The notes beneath the pieces are model-generated. The model searched no databases. It had not been told where the DNA came from and saw only the letters and a program-made list of their open reading frames with translations. Of a DNA stretch of 10,011 nt, positions 1 to 6,616 are shown in pieces. The position numbers were made by a program, and so were the translations under genes. The stretch spans positions 1-10,011 of the forward strand of contig CAJVYZ010000051.1 in assembly GCA_913009915.1 (NCBI GenBank), read 5' to 3'. How positions within the stretch are numbered: position 1 is the stretch's first letter; the number at the start of each line of letters is the position of its first letter. Source of the DNA: an uncultured Gemmatimonadota bacterium (lineage in GTDB: Bacteria > Gemmatimonadota > Gemmatimonadetes > Gemmatimonadales > GWC2-71-9).

Positions 1-368
1 CTTTCAAGGAGCATTGGCAGCGCTACCGAAGGCTGTCGCACGCGTTTGTCCATTGCGACGTCCTCACCGATCCGCGGCCGCTCTTGGCACACATCCGCGA
101 TGAGCCAGGTGCCGTCATGTGGTTCAGCAATGCGCCGTTTACGGTGTATTCGAACTGGCAGTACATGCTGGAAGAGCGACAAGCGATGTACGACCGGTGG
201 ATCGACGGCCTCGTGGAACAGAACCCACGCATGCTCCTGTACGGGTCCGACTACCAGAATGCCAATGTGAACTGCCTCGAGGCTGGTGAGTACGCTGTGT
301 TATACCGGGAGCAGGACCGGGGGCCACTCGGGCCTTCCCTCCGCTGCCAACATGCCATACGGATGTAG
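1..368 (+). CDS. 3' end of an unrecognised gene (possible SAM-methyltransferase-like protein)
   Basis: The reading frame is open from base 3 to the TAG at 366-368, giving the last 121 residues of a protein that begins outside the window. There is no reason to start it at an internal TTG or ATG, because the frame runs cleanly off the left edge. Visible features are an acidic hydrophobic segment near residues 16-22 (VHCDVLT), an aromatic and Asn-rich stretch at 40-52 (WFSNAPFTVYSNW), a charged helix at 56-70, and a Tyr-Gly-Ser-Asp-Tyr segment at 80-84. The central pattern of strand, WxSN turn, helix and late strand resembles the C-terminal half of some SAM-dependent methyltransferase-like proteins, but the SAM-binding motifs would lie off the window. 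The last 20 or so residues look unstructured. It is co-directional with the WD40 gene, 51 nt upstream, so probably the same transcript. Function is uncertain. Confidence 0.7.
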   Translation, partial: FKEHWQRYRRLSHAFVHCDVLTDPRPLLAHIRDEPGAVMWFSNAPFTVYSNWQYMLEERQAMYDRWIDGLVEQNPRMLLYGSDYQNANVNCLEAGEYAVLYREQDRGPLGPSLRCQHAIRM

Positions 369-373
369 TGCCG

Positions 374-394
374 ACGCGCCCGTGGGGGGCGTGT
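374..394 (+). promoter_or_regulatory. Strong intergenic hairpin after the first stop codon
   Basis: Bases 374-381 pair with 387-394 to make an 8-bp stem (one G-T wobble) around a 5-nt loop. It lies 5 nt after the TAG of the upstream gene and about 25 nt before the WD40 start codon. No T-run follows, so it is not a canonical intrinsic terminator. It could be an mRNA-end stabiliser, a partial attenuator or a Rho-assisted stop. Function is inferred from position only. Confidence 0.35.
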
Positions 395-408
395 CGCCGA
401 GCATCCAT

Positions 409-413
409 GGGAG
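409..413 (+). promoter_or_regulatory. Ribosome binding site of the WD40 gene
   Basis: GGGAG lies 6 nt before the ATG at 420. This good Shine-Dalgarno match fixes the start of the WD40 reading frame. Confidence 0.6.
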
Positions 414-419
414 CCTATC

Positions 420-2273
420 ATGACTGGACGTCATACACACGATCTCGATCCCGCCGCCTTCGTCCGACACCGTGGCCCGGTCACCTGCGTCACCGGCATC
501 CCGGGTCGCAACGCGGCGGTCACCACGGGGTACGACGGCGCTGTCGGGTACGTCGACTTCGATGCCGGCACCATCGCGCTATTGGGATACCACGATCACC
601 TCGCAAACAAGATCGCCGTGAACGCGACAGGAACGAAAGCGGCCTCGTGCTCGTCGGATTACTCGATATACTTGTGGGACCTCACCACCCGGCAACGGGA
701 GCGAGCGCTCCTGGGTCACAGCGACGACGTCGAAGATTTCGCGTTTGCCGACGACCACGTCGGTATCTCGGTGTCCCGCGACTGGCGCATTCTAGTGTGG
801 AACCTGGACACAGCGGCGATCACTCGCGTCATCGACGGACATGAGAAGGACGTGCTGTCGGTCGCCACGGCAGGCGGTCGCCTCTATACCTCCGGAGACG
901 ACATGACGCTCCGGGTGTGGGATCTCACCACCGGCCGGTTGCTTCGCGTCTGGGGGCCGTTTGAGGACGAAACCGATAGCTGTGCCATCGATCCGGTTCG
1001 GGGCCGCGTCATCCTGGGCTGTGACGACGGCAAGGTACGCATCTTCGACATCGACACGGGCGACCGGATCGCGGAAATCGCAGCGCACACGTCGGGCATC
1101 AAGAAGGTGGCCACGTCACCGGTCACCGGCGACATCCTGACGGCGGCCTATGATCAGCGTATCCTCGTGTGGGACGCTGACGATCTGAGCCTGCGTTTGA
1201 CGCTCGAGCCCCGTGCCACTACTTGGGAACGGTCATTCAACTGGTCCCCCGATGGCTCCCGCATTCTGGCCGGGACGTTCGATGGCACCGTCCTGGTGTG
1301 GGATGCGGTCACCGGGGAATGCCTGCAAGAGATTGGGCAGTTGGACGGTGGCAACCCGTGCTTGAACGACGTGAGCGCCACCGACCGCGGCGATATTGTC
1401 ACCGTCAGCGATGACGGTGTCGTACGCCTGGGCCGGCTCACCCCCGACGAGGCGGAGTGGGTCGCGGACGTGACTCCGGCGGGTGGGCGCATGCTTGCCA
1501 ACGCAATTACCGTGGATGAAGAATACGGCCTCGCGGTCAGCGGGACCCACGACCACAAACTCCATATCTTTCAATTCGACCATCACAGCCTGGCAGGTGA
1601 GGTCGAGGTCACGATCGGCGAAGGCCCCATCAACGCGGTGCGGGTTGCGCACCAGGCAGGATACGAGGCCCAACTGTTCGCCGCCTGTTACAGTGGCGCG
1701 ATTGCCCGCGTCGACCGCGACGGTACCCCGCTGGGGACCATTCGCGTGCACGACGGGGCGGTCAAGTCGCTGAGGCTCCATCCGACGGAGACGATTGGCG
1801 TGAGCTGTAGCGCCGATGGTGCGTTGCTCTCCTGGGACTACCAGGGACGCCTGCTCCACCGCTTTCCCGGCCACATGGCCATCGTGGATGACGTCGATAT
1901 CGATCCGAGCGGCACGCTGATCACCAGCGTGGCGCGGGACTTCACCATGAAGACCTACCAACTGGAAGACGGTCGCCTGCTGGATTCGTTTTCGCTGGGA
2001 CGGCGATCACCCAAGGCGGTTTGCTTCCTGACCCCGGACGTTGTCATTGTGGCGAATTATTGGGGGACGCTCTTTCGCATCACCTTGAGCACCGGAGACA
2101 TCGTCTCGCGCCCCATCGCCAAGAATGGCATCAGCGCGATTGCACGGAGTGGCGATCATGTGGTGGTAGTGTCATACGATGGTGCGGCGTACCTGGTCGA
2201 CCCGGCCACGCTGCAAGTGGTCAACACGCTGCGCAGTATGACGCAACGCCTGCAAGCCAGCGCCCTGATCTAG
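420..2273 (+). CDS. WD40-repeat protein, two predicted seven-bladed beta-propellers
   Basis: This 617-residue protein is made almost entirely of WD40-type repeats. Reading by eye I count 14 blades, ending near residues 47, 87, 129, 169, 211, 252, 296, 340, 386, 434, 473, 515, 555 and 594, which fits two seven-bladed propellers. The first seven are canonical: GH pairs at 99-100 and 140-141, and WD or WN at 86-87, 127-128, 167-168, 251-252 and 294-295. The second set has decayed, with one clear WD at 472-473. I see no signal peptide, membrane segment, kinase, protease or DNA-binding domain, so a cytoplasmic scaffold is likely; WD40 propellers generally hold partner proteins together rather than catalyse. 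The ATG at 420 has a good Shine-Dalgarno. The stop at 2271-2273 is 35 nt before the sulfotransferase start, suggesting co-transcription with the modifying enzymes downstream. Its actual partner cannot be told from sequence. Confidence 0.93.
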   Translation: MTGRHTHDLDPAAFVRHRGPVTCVTGIPGRNAAVTTGYDGAVGYVDFDAGTIALLGYHDHLANKIAVNATGTKAASCSSDYSIYLWDLTTRQRERALLGHSDDVEDFAFADDHVGISVSRDWRILVWNLDTAAITRVIDGHEKDVLSVATAGGRLYTSGDDMTLRVWDLTTGRLLRVWGPFEDETDSCAIDPVRGRVILGCDDGKVRIFDIDTGDRIAEIAAHTSGIKKVATSPVTGDILTAAYDQRILVWDADDLSLRLTLEPRATTWERSFNWSPDGSRILAGTFDGTVLVWDAVTGECLQEIGQLDGGNPCLNDVSATDRGDIVTVSDDGVVRLGRLTPDEAEWVADVTPAGGRMLANAITVDEEYGLAVSGTHDHKLHIFQFDHHSLAGEVEVTIGEGPINAVRVAHQAGYEAQLFAACYSGAIARVDRDGTPLGTIRVHDGAVKSLRLHPTETIGVSCSADGALLSWDYQGRLLHRFPGHMAIVDDVDIDPSGTLITSVARDFTMKTYQLEDGRLLDSFSLGRRSPKAVCFLTPDVVIVANYWGTLFRITLSTGDIVSRPIAKNGISAIARSGDHVVVVSYDGAAYLVDPATLQVVNTLRSMTQRLQASALI

Positions 2274-2294
2274 GGTGTGGAGTAGGCGCCCGGT

Positions 2295-2299
2295 AGGAG
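2295..2299 (+). promoter_or_regulatory. Ribosome binding site of the sulfotransferase gene
   Basis: AGGAG sits 9 nt before GTG 2309. It supports the non-ATG start, since the next in-frame ATG falls after the PAPS loop begins and would remove the essential N-terminal strand. Confidence 0.6.
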
Positions 2300-2308
2300 C
2301 GCAAAGCC

Positions 2309-3049
2309 GTGTCCGCTAGGAAATTCGTCATCCTCGCCGCTCCGAGGACCGGCAGCAACATGCTGTGCACGCTGCTGAACTCCCATCCGGCCATCCTGTG
2401 CCATCATGAGCTGTTCAATCCCCGGGGGATCTTCGTAGCGTTGGACCACCGGGACCACCCCCCGGAGTTGGCTAGCCTAGCCGAGCGCGATCGAGATCCG
2501 CTGCGCTTTCTCGAACGTGTGTGGCAGGTCCCGCTCGGGGCCAGCCACATAGGCTTCAAAATGACCCGCGGGCAAGCAGACCCGGTGATACGGCATGTGC
2601 TGCGGGATTCCAATGTGTCGAAGATCATTCTGCGGCGGGCCAATCGACTCAAGACCTTTGTGTCGCAGTTGGTGGCGGAGCACACGGACCAGTGGGAGGC
2701 CTACCGGGACGGTCCCCCGGTGTCGCCGTCAGCCAGGGTGAGGATCGAGGTGCCGGCTTTGCAGGCACACGCCAAGCTCAACGCGGTCTTTTATCAGGAC
2801 GTGCGGGATGCATTGGAGTCGGGACGGCAGCCGTACATGGAACTCCTGTATGAGGATCTCGATTGCCGACCGGAACACACGCGCACCCTGGAATTCCTCG
2901 GCCTGACGCCACCACACCCACAACTCTCCGCCGCCAGTATGAAGCAGAGTGGCCGCCACCTGCGGACCATGATCACCAATTTCGACGAACTCGAGGTGGC
3001 CCTTCGCGGGACGGAGCACCACGAGGAACTGCATGATACCCGCAACTAG
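2309..3049 (+). CDS. PAPS-dependent sulfotransferase, NodH-like
   Basis: The 246-residue product has the hallmarks of a soluble sulfotransferase that moves sulfate from PAPS to a hydroxyl, often on a sugar. The N-terminal strand and 5'-phosphosulfate loop are at residues 6-19, with APRTGSNML the PRTGS variant of the P-loop-like motif. An HPAI...HELFNP segment follows at 26-38, as in NodH-type enzymes. The 3'-phosphate-binding segment is near 106-120 (IILRRANRLKTFVSQ), with Arg109 and Arg110. A late LLYEDL strand is at 179-184, and a C-terminal lysine and Asn-Phe segment (MKQSG...NF) at 211-225. The length is near that of bacterial family members. The GTG start at 2309 is supported by AGGAG at 2295-2299, 9 nt upstream. 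The neighbouring glycosyltransferase makes a carbohydrate or glycosylated acceptor plausible. The family call is firm; the acceptor is unknown, and an Stf0-type assignment is less likely from the motif spacing. Confidence 0.88.
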   Translation: MSARKFVILAAPRTGSNMLCTLLNSHPAILCHHELFNPRGIFVALDHRDHPPELASLAERDRDPLRFLERVWQVPLGASHIGFKMTRGQADPVIRHVLRDSNVSKIILRRANRLKTFVSQLVAEHTDQWEAYRDGPPVSPSARVRIEVPALQAHAKLNAVFYQDVRDALESGRQPYMELLYEDLDCRPEHTRTLEFLGLTPPHPQLSAASMKQSGRHLRTMITNFDELEVALRGTEHHEELHDTRN

Positions 3050-3096
3050 ACTATGCTGGGGCTTGTCCCTCACAGTCCCATGTGGACACGCTGATT

Positions 3097-3100
3097 GGAG
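3097..3100 (+). promoter_or_regulatory. Ribosome binding site deciding the methyltransferase start
   Basis: GGAG ends 5 nt before ATG 3106. The alternative GTG at 3082 lies upstream of this site, so the ribosome site favours the shorter protein. Confidence 0.5.
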
Positions 3101-3105
3101 CGCTC

Positions 3106-3816
3106 ATGTCGTCTGAGACGTTGATGAACCACGCGTTCATCGCATCGACCGTCACCGCCGACGATACCTGGTGTACCAGCCATGGGGCCACGCCTGGTTC
3201 GCCCGACCTTGGAGCCGGCATCATCTATTACGGTCTGGCGTATGCCACGAAAGCCAAGACCTGTGTCTGCCTGGGGTCGGGCGGCGGATTCGTCCCGCGC
3301 CTGATGCGTCAGGCCCAACGGGATTTGGCTATCGTGGACGGGCGAACCATCCTGGTCGATGGCGCCCCGCATGTCGCTCAAGACCGGAAAGCCATCTGGG
3401 GCTCCCCCTCGTGGCTCGATGCCGACTCGAGCTTTCGCGCAGACTACCCTGAGATCGAAATCATCCTCCAGCTCACCGAGAACGCCCTCCATGACGTGTT
3501 TCTCGCGCAGCAGATTACCATTGATTACCTCCATATCGATGCCGATCATCACTATGACGGCGTCAAGCGGGACTGGGATCTATACCACCCGTTGGTGGCG
3601 CCCCATGGGGTCATCACTCTCCATGACACGGTCAATTATCGCGAGCCGTGCGGGGTACCCCAGCTGGTGCAGGAGATTCGCTCCATCGGTGGGTACGAGG
3701 TCGTCAACCTCCCGATCGCCTATGGCACCGCGATCGTAAAGAGATTGCTGAACCGTGATGAGAATCTTGCTGCTTCAAGATCAAGTATATCTGCCAAGCC
3801 TGGGAGGAGGGAATAA
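3106..3816 (+). CDS. Class I SAM-dependent methyltransferase (Methyltransf_24 type)
   Basis: The 236-residue product is a probable O- or N-methyltransferase acting on a small molecule. Motif I, the SAM-binding glycine loop, is at residues 52-61 (TCVCLGSGGG). The family's signature acidic block is at 140-154 (DYLHIDADHHYDGVK), with paired Asp and His residues that in related enzymes can bind a metal ion. It is followed by a proline-flanked strand and HGVITLHDT at 167-175, typical of this family and of CmcI and macrocin O-methyltransferase relatives. I chose ATG 3106 because GGAG at 3097-3100 lies 5 nt upstream; a GTG at 3082 in the same frame would add eight residues but has no good ribosome site. 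The gene starts 56 nt after the sulfotransferase stop, and its last 59 nt overlap the glycosyltransferase, indicating one operon with coupled translation. The C-terminal tail from about residue 218 is polar and lies in the overlap. The substrate is unknown. Confidence 0.87.
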   Translation: MSSETLMNHAFIASTVTADDTWCTSHGATPGSPDLGAGIIYYGLAYATKAKTCVCLGSGGGFVPRLMRQAQRDLAIVDGRTILVDGAPHVAQDRKAIWGSPSWLDADSSFRADYPEIEIILQLTENALHDVFLAQQITIDYLHIDADHHYDGVKRDWDLYHPLVAPHGVITLHDTVNYREPCGVPQLVQEIRSIGGYEVVNLPIAYGTAIVKRLLNRDENLAASRSSISAKPGRRE

Positions 3817-4924
3817 GGCCAATCGCCTCCTCCTGGAGGCCTTGGCCGCCCAGGGGCATCAGTGCGCGGCGGTGGTAAGGGCGTTCACCACCCGGGCCGG
3901 CCCGACGACTCTGCCGGAGCTCGAGGCCGAGGTCGGGGCACGGGGTGCGGTGCTCGAGAACCGTGCCCCGGGACTGCACTGTTTCCGCTACCGCGATGTG
4001 AGCGTGACCGCCGTGGACTTCGGCACTACCGAACGAGTGCGGCAGCAGGTTCGAAAAACCATCGAGGAGTTTCGGCCCGATTGGATATTGGTGTCCGACG
4101 ACAAGCAGCGCCTCCTGCTGGACTGCGCGGTGACAGTCGCGCCTGCGCGAGTGATCCTGCTGCTGCAGACGGTCTTCCACCTGCCGTTCGGGCCCCACGC
4201 CCCACATCACAGCCGGCAGCAGACGGCGCTCATGGCCAAGGCTCAGCGGCTGGTGGCCATCAGCGAGTACCTCAAGGACTATCTCGAGGTCCACGGACCA
4301 TTGGACAGCACCGTCGTGAGACTGCCCGTGTTCGGAGCCGGCCCCTTCTCTGCCCGGGAGAACGGATCCAACGGATTCGTCACCCTGGTGAATCCCTGCA
4401 TCGAAAAAGGACTGAACATCTTCCTGGCGCTTGCCGTGCGGTTTCCTCGAGTGCCGTTCGCCGCAGTGCCCACTTGGGGTGCCGACGATTCGGTCCTCGG
4501 CGCGCTCGCCGCAGCCGCCAACGTCACCATCCTGCCGCCGGCTGACGACATCGACGAGATACTCAAACAGACGCGCATTCTGCTGGCGCCATCCCTCTGG
4601 CCAGAGACCTTCGGATACATCGTCGTGGAGGCGATGCTGCGAGGGATCCCCGTGCTGGCAAGCGACAGTGGCGGGCTACCCGAGGCCAAGCTGGGGGTCG
4701 ATTACGTCATCCCGGTCCGGCCGGCAGTATGGCGCGATGGCGTCTACCTCAGCCCTCCGCAGGACCTCCGACCATGGACGGACGCGCTCTCGGCGTTGCT
4801 GACCGACGAGCAAGCCTATGACCGGTGCTCCTCGGCCTCTCGCCGAGCGGCGCTCGACTTCGCGTCCCACACTGGAGTGGACGCCTTCGAAGCCTACTTG
4901 CGTGAGGGCGATGGGCACCCATGA
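3758..4924 (+). CDS. Glycosyltransferase, GT4-type (GT-B fold)
   Basis: The 388-residue product is a retaining GT-B glycosyltransferase that would move a sugar from a nucleotide-sugar donor to an acceptor in the cytoplasm. The N-terminal Rossmann half opens with MRILLLQDQVYLPSLGGGNK, whose Gly16-18 loop is typical of acceptor-side binding, and continues through an AAQGH turn at 31-34. The C-terminal donor half has VNPCIEKGL at 211-219 and the hallmark E-x7-E segment at 283-291 (ETFGYIVVE), then GIPVLASDSGGLPE at 296-309. These together define the GT4-like group. Length is normal and I see no membrane segment. The start is ambiguous: GTG at 3755 directly precedes ATG 3758, and only a weak AAAGAG lies upstream, as expected if translation is coupled to the overlapping methyltransferase gene. 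Donor and acceptor sugars cannot be read from the sequence. Confidence 0.92.
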   Translation: MRILLLQDQVYLPSLGGGNKANRLLLEALAAQGHQCAAVVRAFTTRAGPTTLPELEAEVGARGAVLENRAPGLHCFRYRDVSVTAVDFGTTERVRQQVRKTIEEFRPDWILVSDDKQRLLLDCAVTVAPARVILLLQTVFHLPFGPHAPHHSRQQTALMAKAQRLVAISEYLKDYLEVHGPLDSTVVRLPVFGAGPFSARENGSNGFVTLVNPCIEKGLNIFLALAVRFPRVPFAAVPTWGADDSVLGALAAAANVTILPPADDIDEILKQTRILLAPSLWPETFGYIVVEAMLRGIPVLASDSGGLPEAKLGVDYVIPVRPAVWRDGVYLSPPQDLRPWTDALSALLTDEQAYDRCSSASRRAALDFASHTGVDAFEAYLREGDGHP

Positions 4925-5008
4925 ACCACACCACGGCCCTCCGGCCAGATATCGGGCACCCTCCACCGGGGTCGCCCAGGCAGAGCCGCGCCTTGGTGAC
5001 GACCAACA

Positions 5009-5596
5009 ATGTCGATTAGTGCTCGGGCGGTCGACGCCCTGATCTCGTCGAACCGTATTCTGGTGGTCGGCCCCAGCGGCTCAGGCAAGACGTATCTGAG
5101 CCGCCGGTTGGGCGAGCTGCTCGATCGTCCAGTAGTGCATCTCGACACCTGCTTTTGGCGCCCGGGGTGGATCAGCACGCCGCAAGATGAATGGCGACGA
5201 GTGGTGGACGGGTTGATTCGGCCGGCGCGCTGGATCATGGACGGGACCTACGAATCAACGTTCCAGGTTCGCCTCGCCGCAGCCGACGCCGTCATCGTCA
5301 TCGAGCGCTCTCGCTGGAGCTGTCTGTGGGGTGTGCTTCGACGGACGATGACCCATGGGAACGCCCTGAGACCAGACGCACCGCCCGGACAGCCGATCGA
5401 TCGCGCGTTCCTGCGTTACATCTGGCGGTATCCGGGGCACACCCGCCCACTCGTTCGGCATCTGCTCGCCGAGCATGGCCGCCACACGACCGTGGTCGTC
5501 CTGGACAGCGCCAAGGACATCGACAGGCTTGTGCTCCAATGTGAGGCGATCCCCACGTCCTCCGAGAGTACCAGACCCGAATCGACGACGGCCTGA
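5009..5596 (+). CDS. Small P-loop NTPase, FlaR/topology-modulation or adenylate-kinase-like
   Basis: The 195-residue product is a small nucleotide-binding protein with kinase-like architecture. A strand runs into the Walker A loop at residues 21-28 (GPSGSGKT). HLD at 44-46 and WIMDGTY at 75-81 follow, then VIVIERSRW at 95-103, which fits the Walker B strand region, and an arginine-rich lid segment near 110-121 (LRRTMTHGNALR). The late FLRYIWRYPGHTRP segment at 134-147 is characteristic of proteins annotated as DNA topology modulation protein FlaR. That name is historical; members look like small-molecule or nucleotide kinases and their substrates are mostly unknown. The C-terminal 15 residues are Ser/Thr-rich and probably disordered. 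ATG 5009 has only a weak GGTGA about 9 nt upstream. It is the last plus-strand gene, 84 nt after the glycosyltransferase, so it may be a co-transcribed kinase or a passenger. Confidence 0.82.
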   Translation: MSISARAVDALISSNRILVVGPSGSGKTYLSRRLGELLDRPVVHLDTCFWRPGWISTPQDEWRRVVDGLIRPARWIMDGTYESTFQVRLAAADAVIVIERSRWSCLWGVLRRTMTHGNALRPDAPPGQPIDRAFLRYIWRYPGHTRPLVRHLLAEHGRHTTVVVLDSAKDIDRLVLQCEAIPTSSESTRPESTTA

Positions 5597-5605
5597 GACC
5601 CTCAG
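5593..5605. other. Small palindrome spanning two convergent stop codons
   Basis: CTGAG at 5593-5597 and CTCAG at 5601-5605 form a perfect 5-bp inverted repeat around ACC. The TGA of the P-loop gene (5594-5596) and the TGA of the minus-strand gene (5602-5604 on the plus strand) fall in opposite arms. No T-runs flank it, so a bidirectional terminator role is possible but weakly supported. Part of the symmetry comes simply from two TGA codons facing each other. Confidence 0.3.
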
Positions 5606-6492
5606 AAGATTCGAAACGCCACCTCCAGACATCGGGCTTTGAGTCTCCTGTCCTGCGCCAGGTTCATGAGCCGGTAAAAGCCATAGGGATACTTGGTCAC
5701 ATGGCCGAAACTCCAGTCTCCTCCGGCCTTTTGCTCCCAGTACGTCCGTTCCAGGGGAAGCACCGTGGTCGCCGGATGCTCTTGTCGCGGCTGGTCGCTG
5801 TCGAGGGGACCGAGTCGAATGCGACGAACGTACATCTTGAAGCCGTCTTCAGCCTGCTGCGCCAATTCGTGGTGCCCAAGATCACGGAGGTCGAGCAACG
5901 CCGTACCGTACGTGAGCAGATGGCCTGACCATCCTTGACCTCGACCAACGAATCTTTCCGTAGAGCCGATAAACTCTTCGAGAACGAACTCCGCGAAGAG
6001 ACGTGGATCGTCACCTGCAGGCAGATCGAGCTCTTCATCCATGGGAAGCTCGGTTCGCTGAAAGTCTGGGATCAATTCACATATCCCCTCCACGCGCGAT
6101 CGTGTAACAGCCTCCGGCACATCCTGAAACGCTTTCAGAGCCAGCGTGGGGAGGATGACATTGTGGCCCACCTGCCGTACTCCAGTGATATTGTCCCGCA
6201 TCGCCTCCACGATACGGGTCACAAGTTTCGGCTCTGCCGGTTCATCGGGCACAGGCGCAAAGAGCGGGCTTGGCAACCAATCCTGGGATATGCGAGTGGC
6301 GAGGATATCGGCGACACCGTCCTCGACGTCCATGTCACGACAGAGGTAATAGGCGGAGATGACAGCCCCGGCGAGATGACCACTCTTGAAGTAGTCAGCT
6401 TCGTGGGCGCGACTCATGGCGTCCAGACCGTGCAGCAGATATTCCGTGCTTAGCATGGATGGGTTCCGTAGACGTGGGTTCACGGCTGGCAT
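5602..6492 (-). CDS. Unrecognised helical protein with four Gly-His repeat units
   Basis: I do not recognise this 296-residue protein with certainty. It looks all-helical and soluble, with no signal peptide or membrane segment. Four similar units of about 75 residues each open with Gly-His: SGHLAGAVISAYYL at 37-50, VGHNVILPTLALKAF at 108-122, SGHLLTYGTALLDL at 189-202 and FGHVTKYPYGFYRL at 262-275. In each, a small and aliphatic helix follows, then a second helix. The spacing of the His residues (39, 110, 191, 264) suggests an alpha/alpha toroid or solenoid with the histidines facing a common pocket, perhaps binding a metal or ligand. The layout is reminiscent of questin oxidase-like proteins, which also have His-led helices, but I cannot confirm homology. 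The start at 6492 is the longest ATG; Met13 (6456) is an alternative, and neither has a good ribosome site. It lies downstream of the glucan synthetase-like gene and may share its transcript. Confidence 0.8.
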   Translation of the reverse strand: MPAVNPRLRNPSMLSTEYLLHGLDAMSRAHEADYFKSGHLAGAVISAYYLCRDMDVEDGVADILATRISQDWLPSPLFAPVPDEPAEPKLVTRIVEAMRDNITGVRQVGHNVILPTLALKAFQDVPEAVTRSRVEGICELIPDFQRTELPMDEELDLPAGDDPRLFAEFVLEEFIGSTERFVGRGQGWSGHLLTYGTALLDLRDLGHHELAQQAEDGFKMYVRRIRLGPLDSDQPRQEHPATTVLPLERTYWEQKAGGDWSFGHVTKYPYGFYRLMNLAQDRRLKARCLEVAFRIF

Positions 6493-6503
6493 TCCGCGGC
6501 GAC

Positions 6504-6548
6504 AGACGAGGATGCTACCCGAAGCTACCTCGAGACGAGGCTACCCGA
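6504..6548. repeat. Short imperfect direct repeats in the 124-nt gap
   Basis: The block AGACGAG-(GAT)-GCTACCCGA occurs at 6504-6522 and again, lacking the three extra bases, at 6533-6548. A related GCTACCTCGA lies between them at 6524-6533. CCTCG at 6528-6532 and CGAGG at 6536-6540 also form a small inverted repeat. The rest of the gap (6493-6616) shows no clear promoter. A CCCG/CGGG mini-hairpin at 6559-6571 follows the glucan synthetase stop on the minus strand but has no T-run. The blocks could be protein-binding sites ahead of the 5602-6492 gene, or a slippage product. Confidence 0.4.
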
Positions 6549-6616
6549 CAGGCTGCCACCCGCCAAACGGGAAGATGAGGTGTTTGCGGTGACTGCTAGC
6601 CGAGTACTACCTGAAC

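Noticed and set aside
1233..1961. A 242-codon open frame on the minus strand
   Set aside because: It is antisense to the WD40 repeats, whose plus-strand frame is clearly the real one.
3082..3105. GTG start giving an eight-residue longer methyltransferase
   Set aside because: The Shine-Dalgarno at 3097-3100 lies downstream of this codon and fits ATG 3106.
3704..4294. A 196-codon open frame on the minus strand
   Set aside because: It is antisense to the end of the methyltransferase and the glycosyltransferase N-terminal domain, both supported by family motifs.
5935..6453. A 172-codon open frame on the plus strand
   Set aside because: It is antisense to the Gly-His gene; the minus-strand frame shows ordered internal repeats while this one has none.
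6559..6571. Possible terminator after the glucan synthetase gene
   Set aside because: The stem is only 4 bp and no T-run follows on the minus strand.
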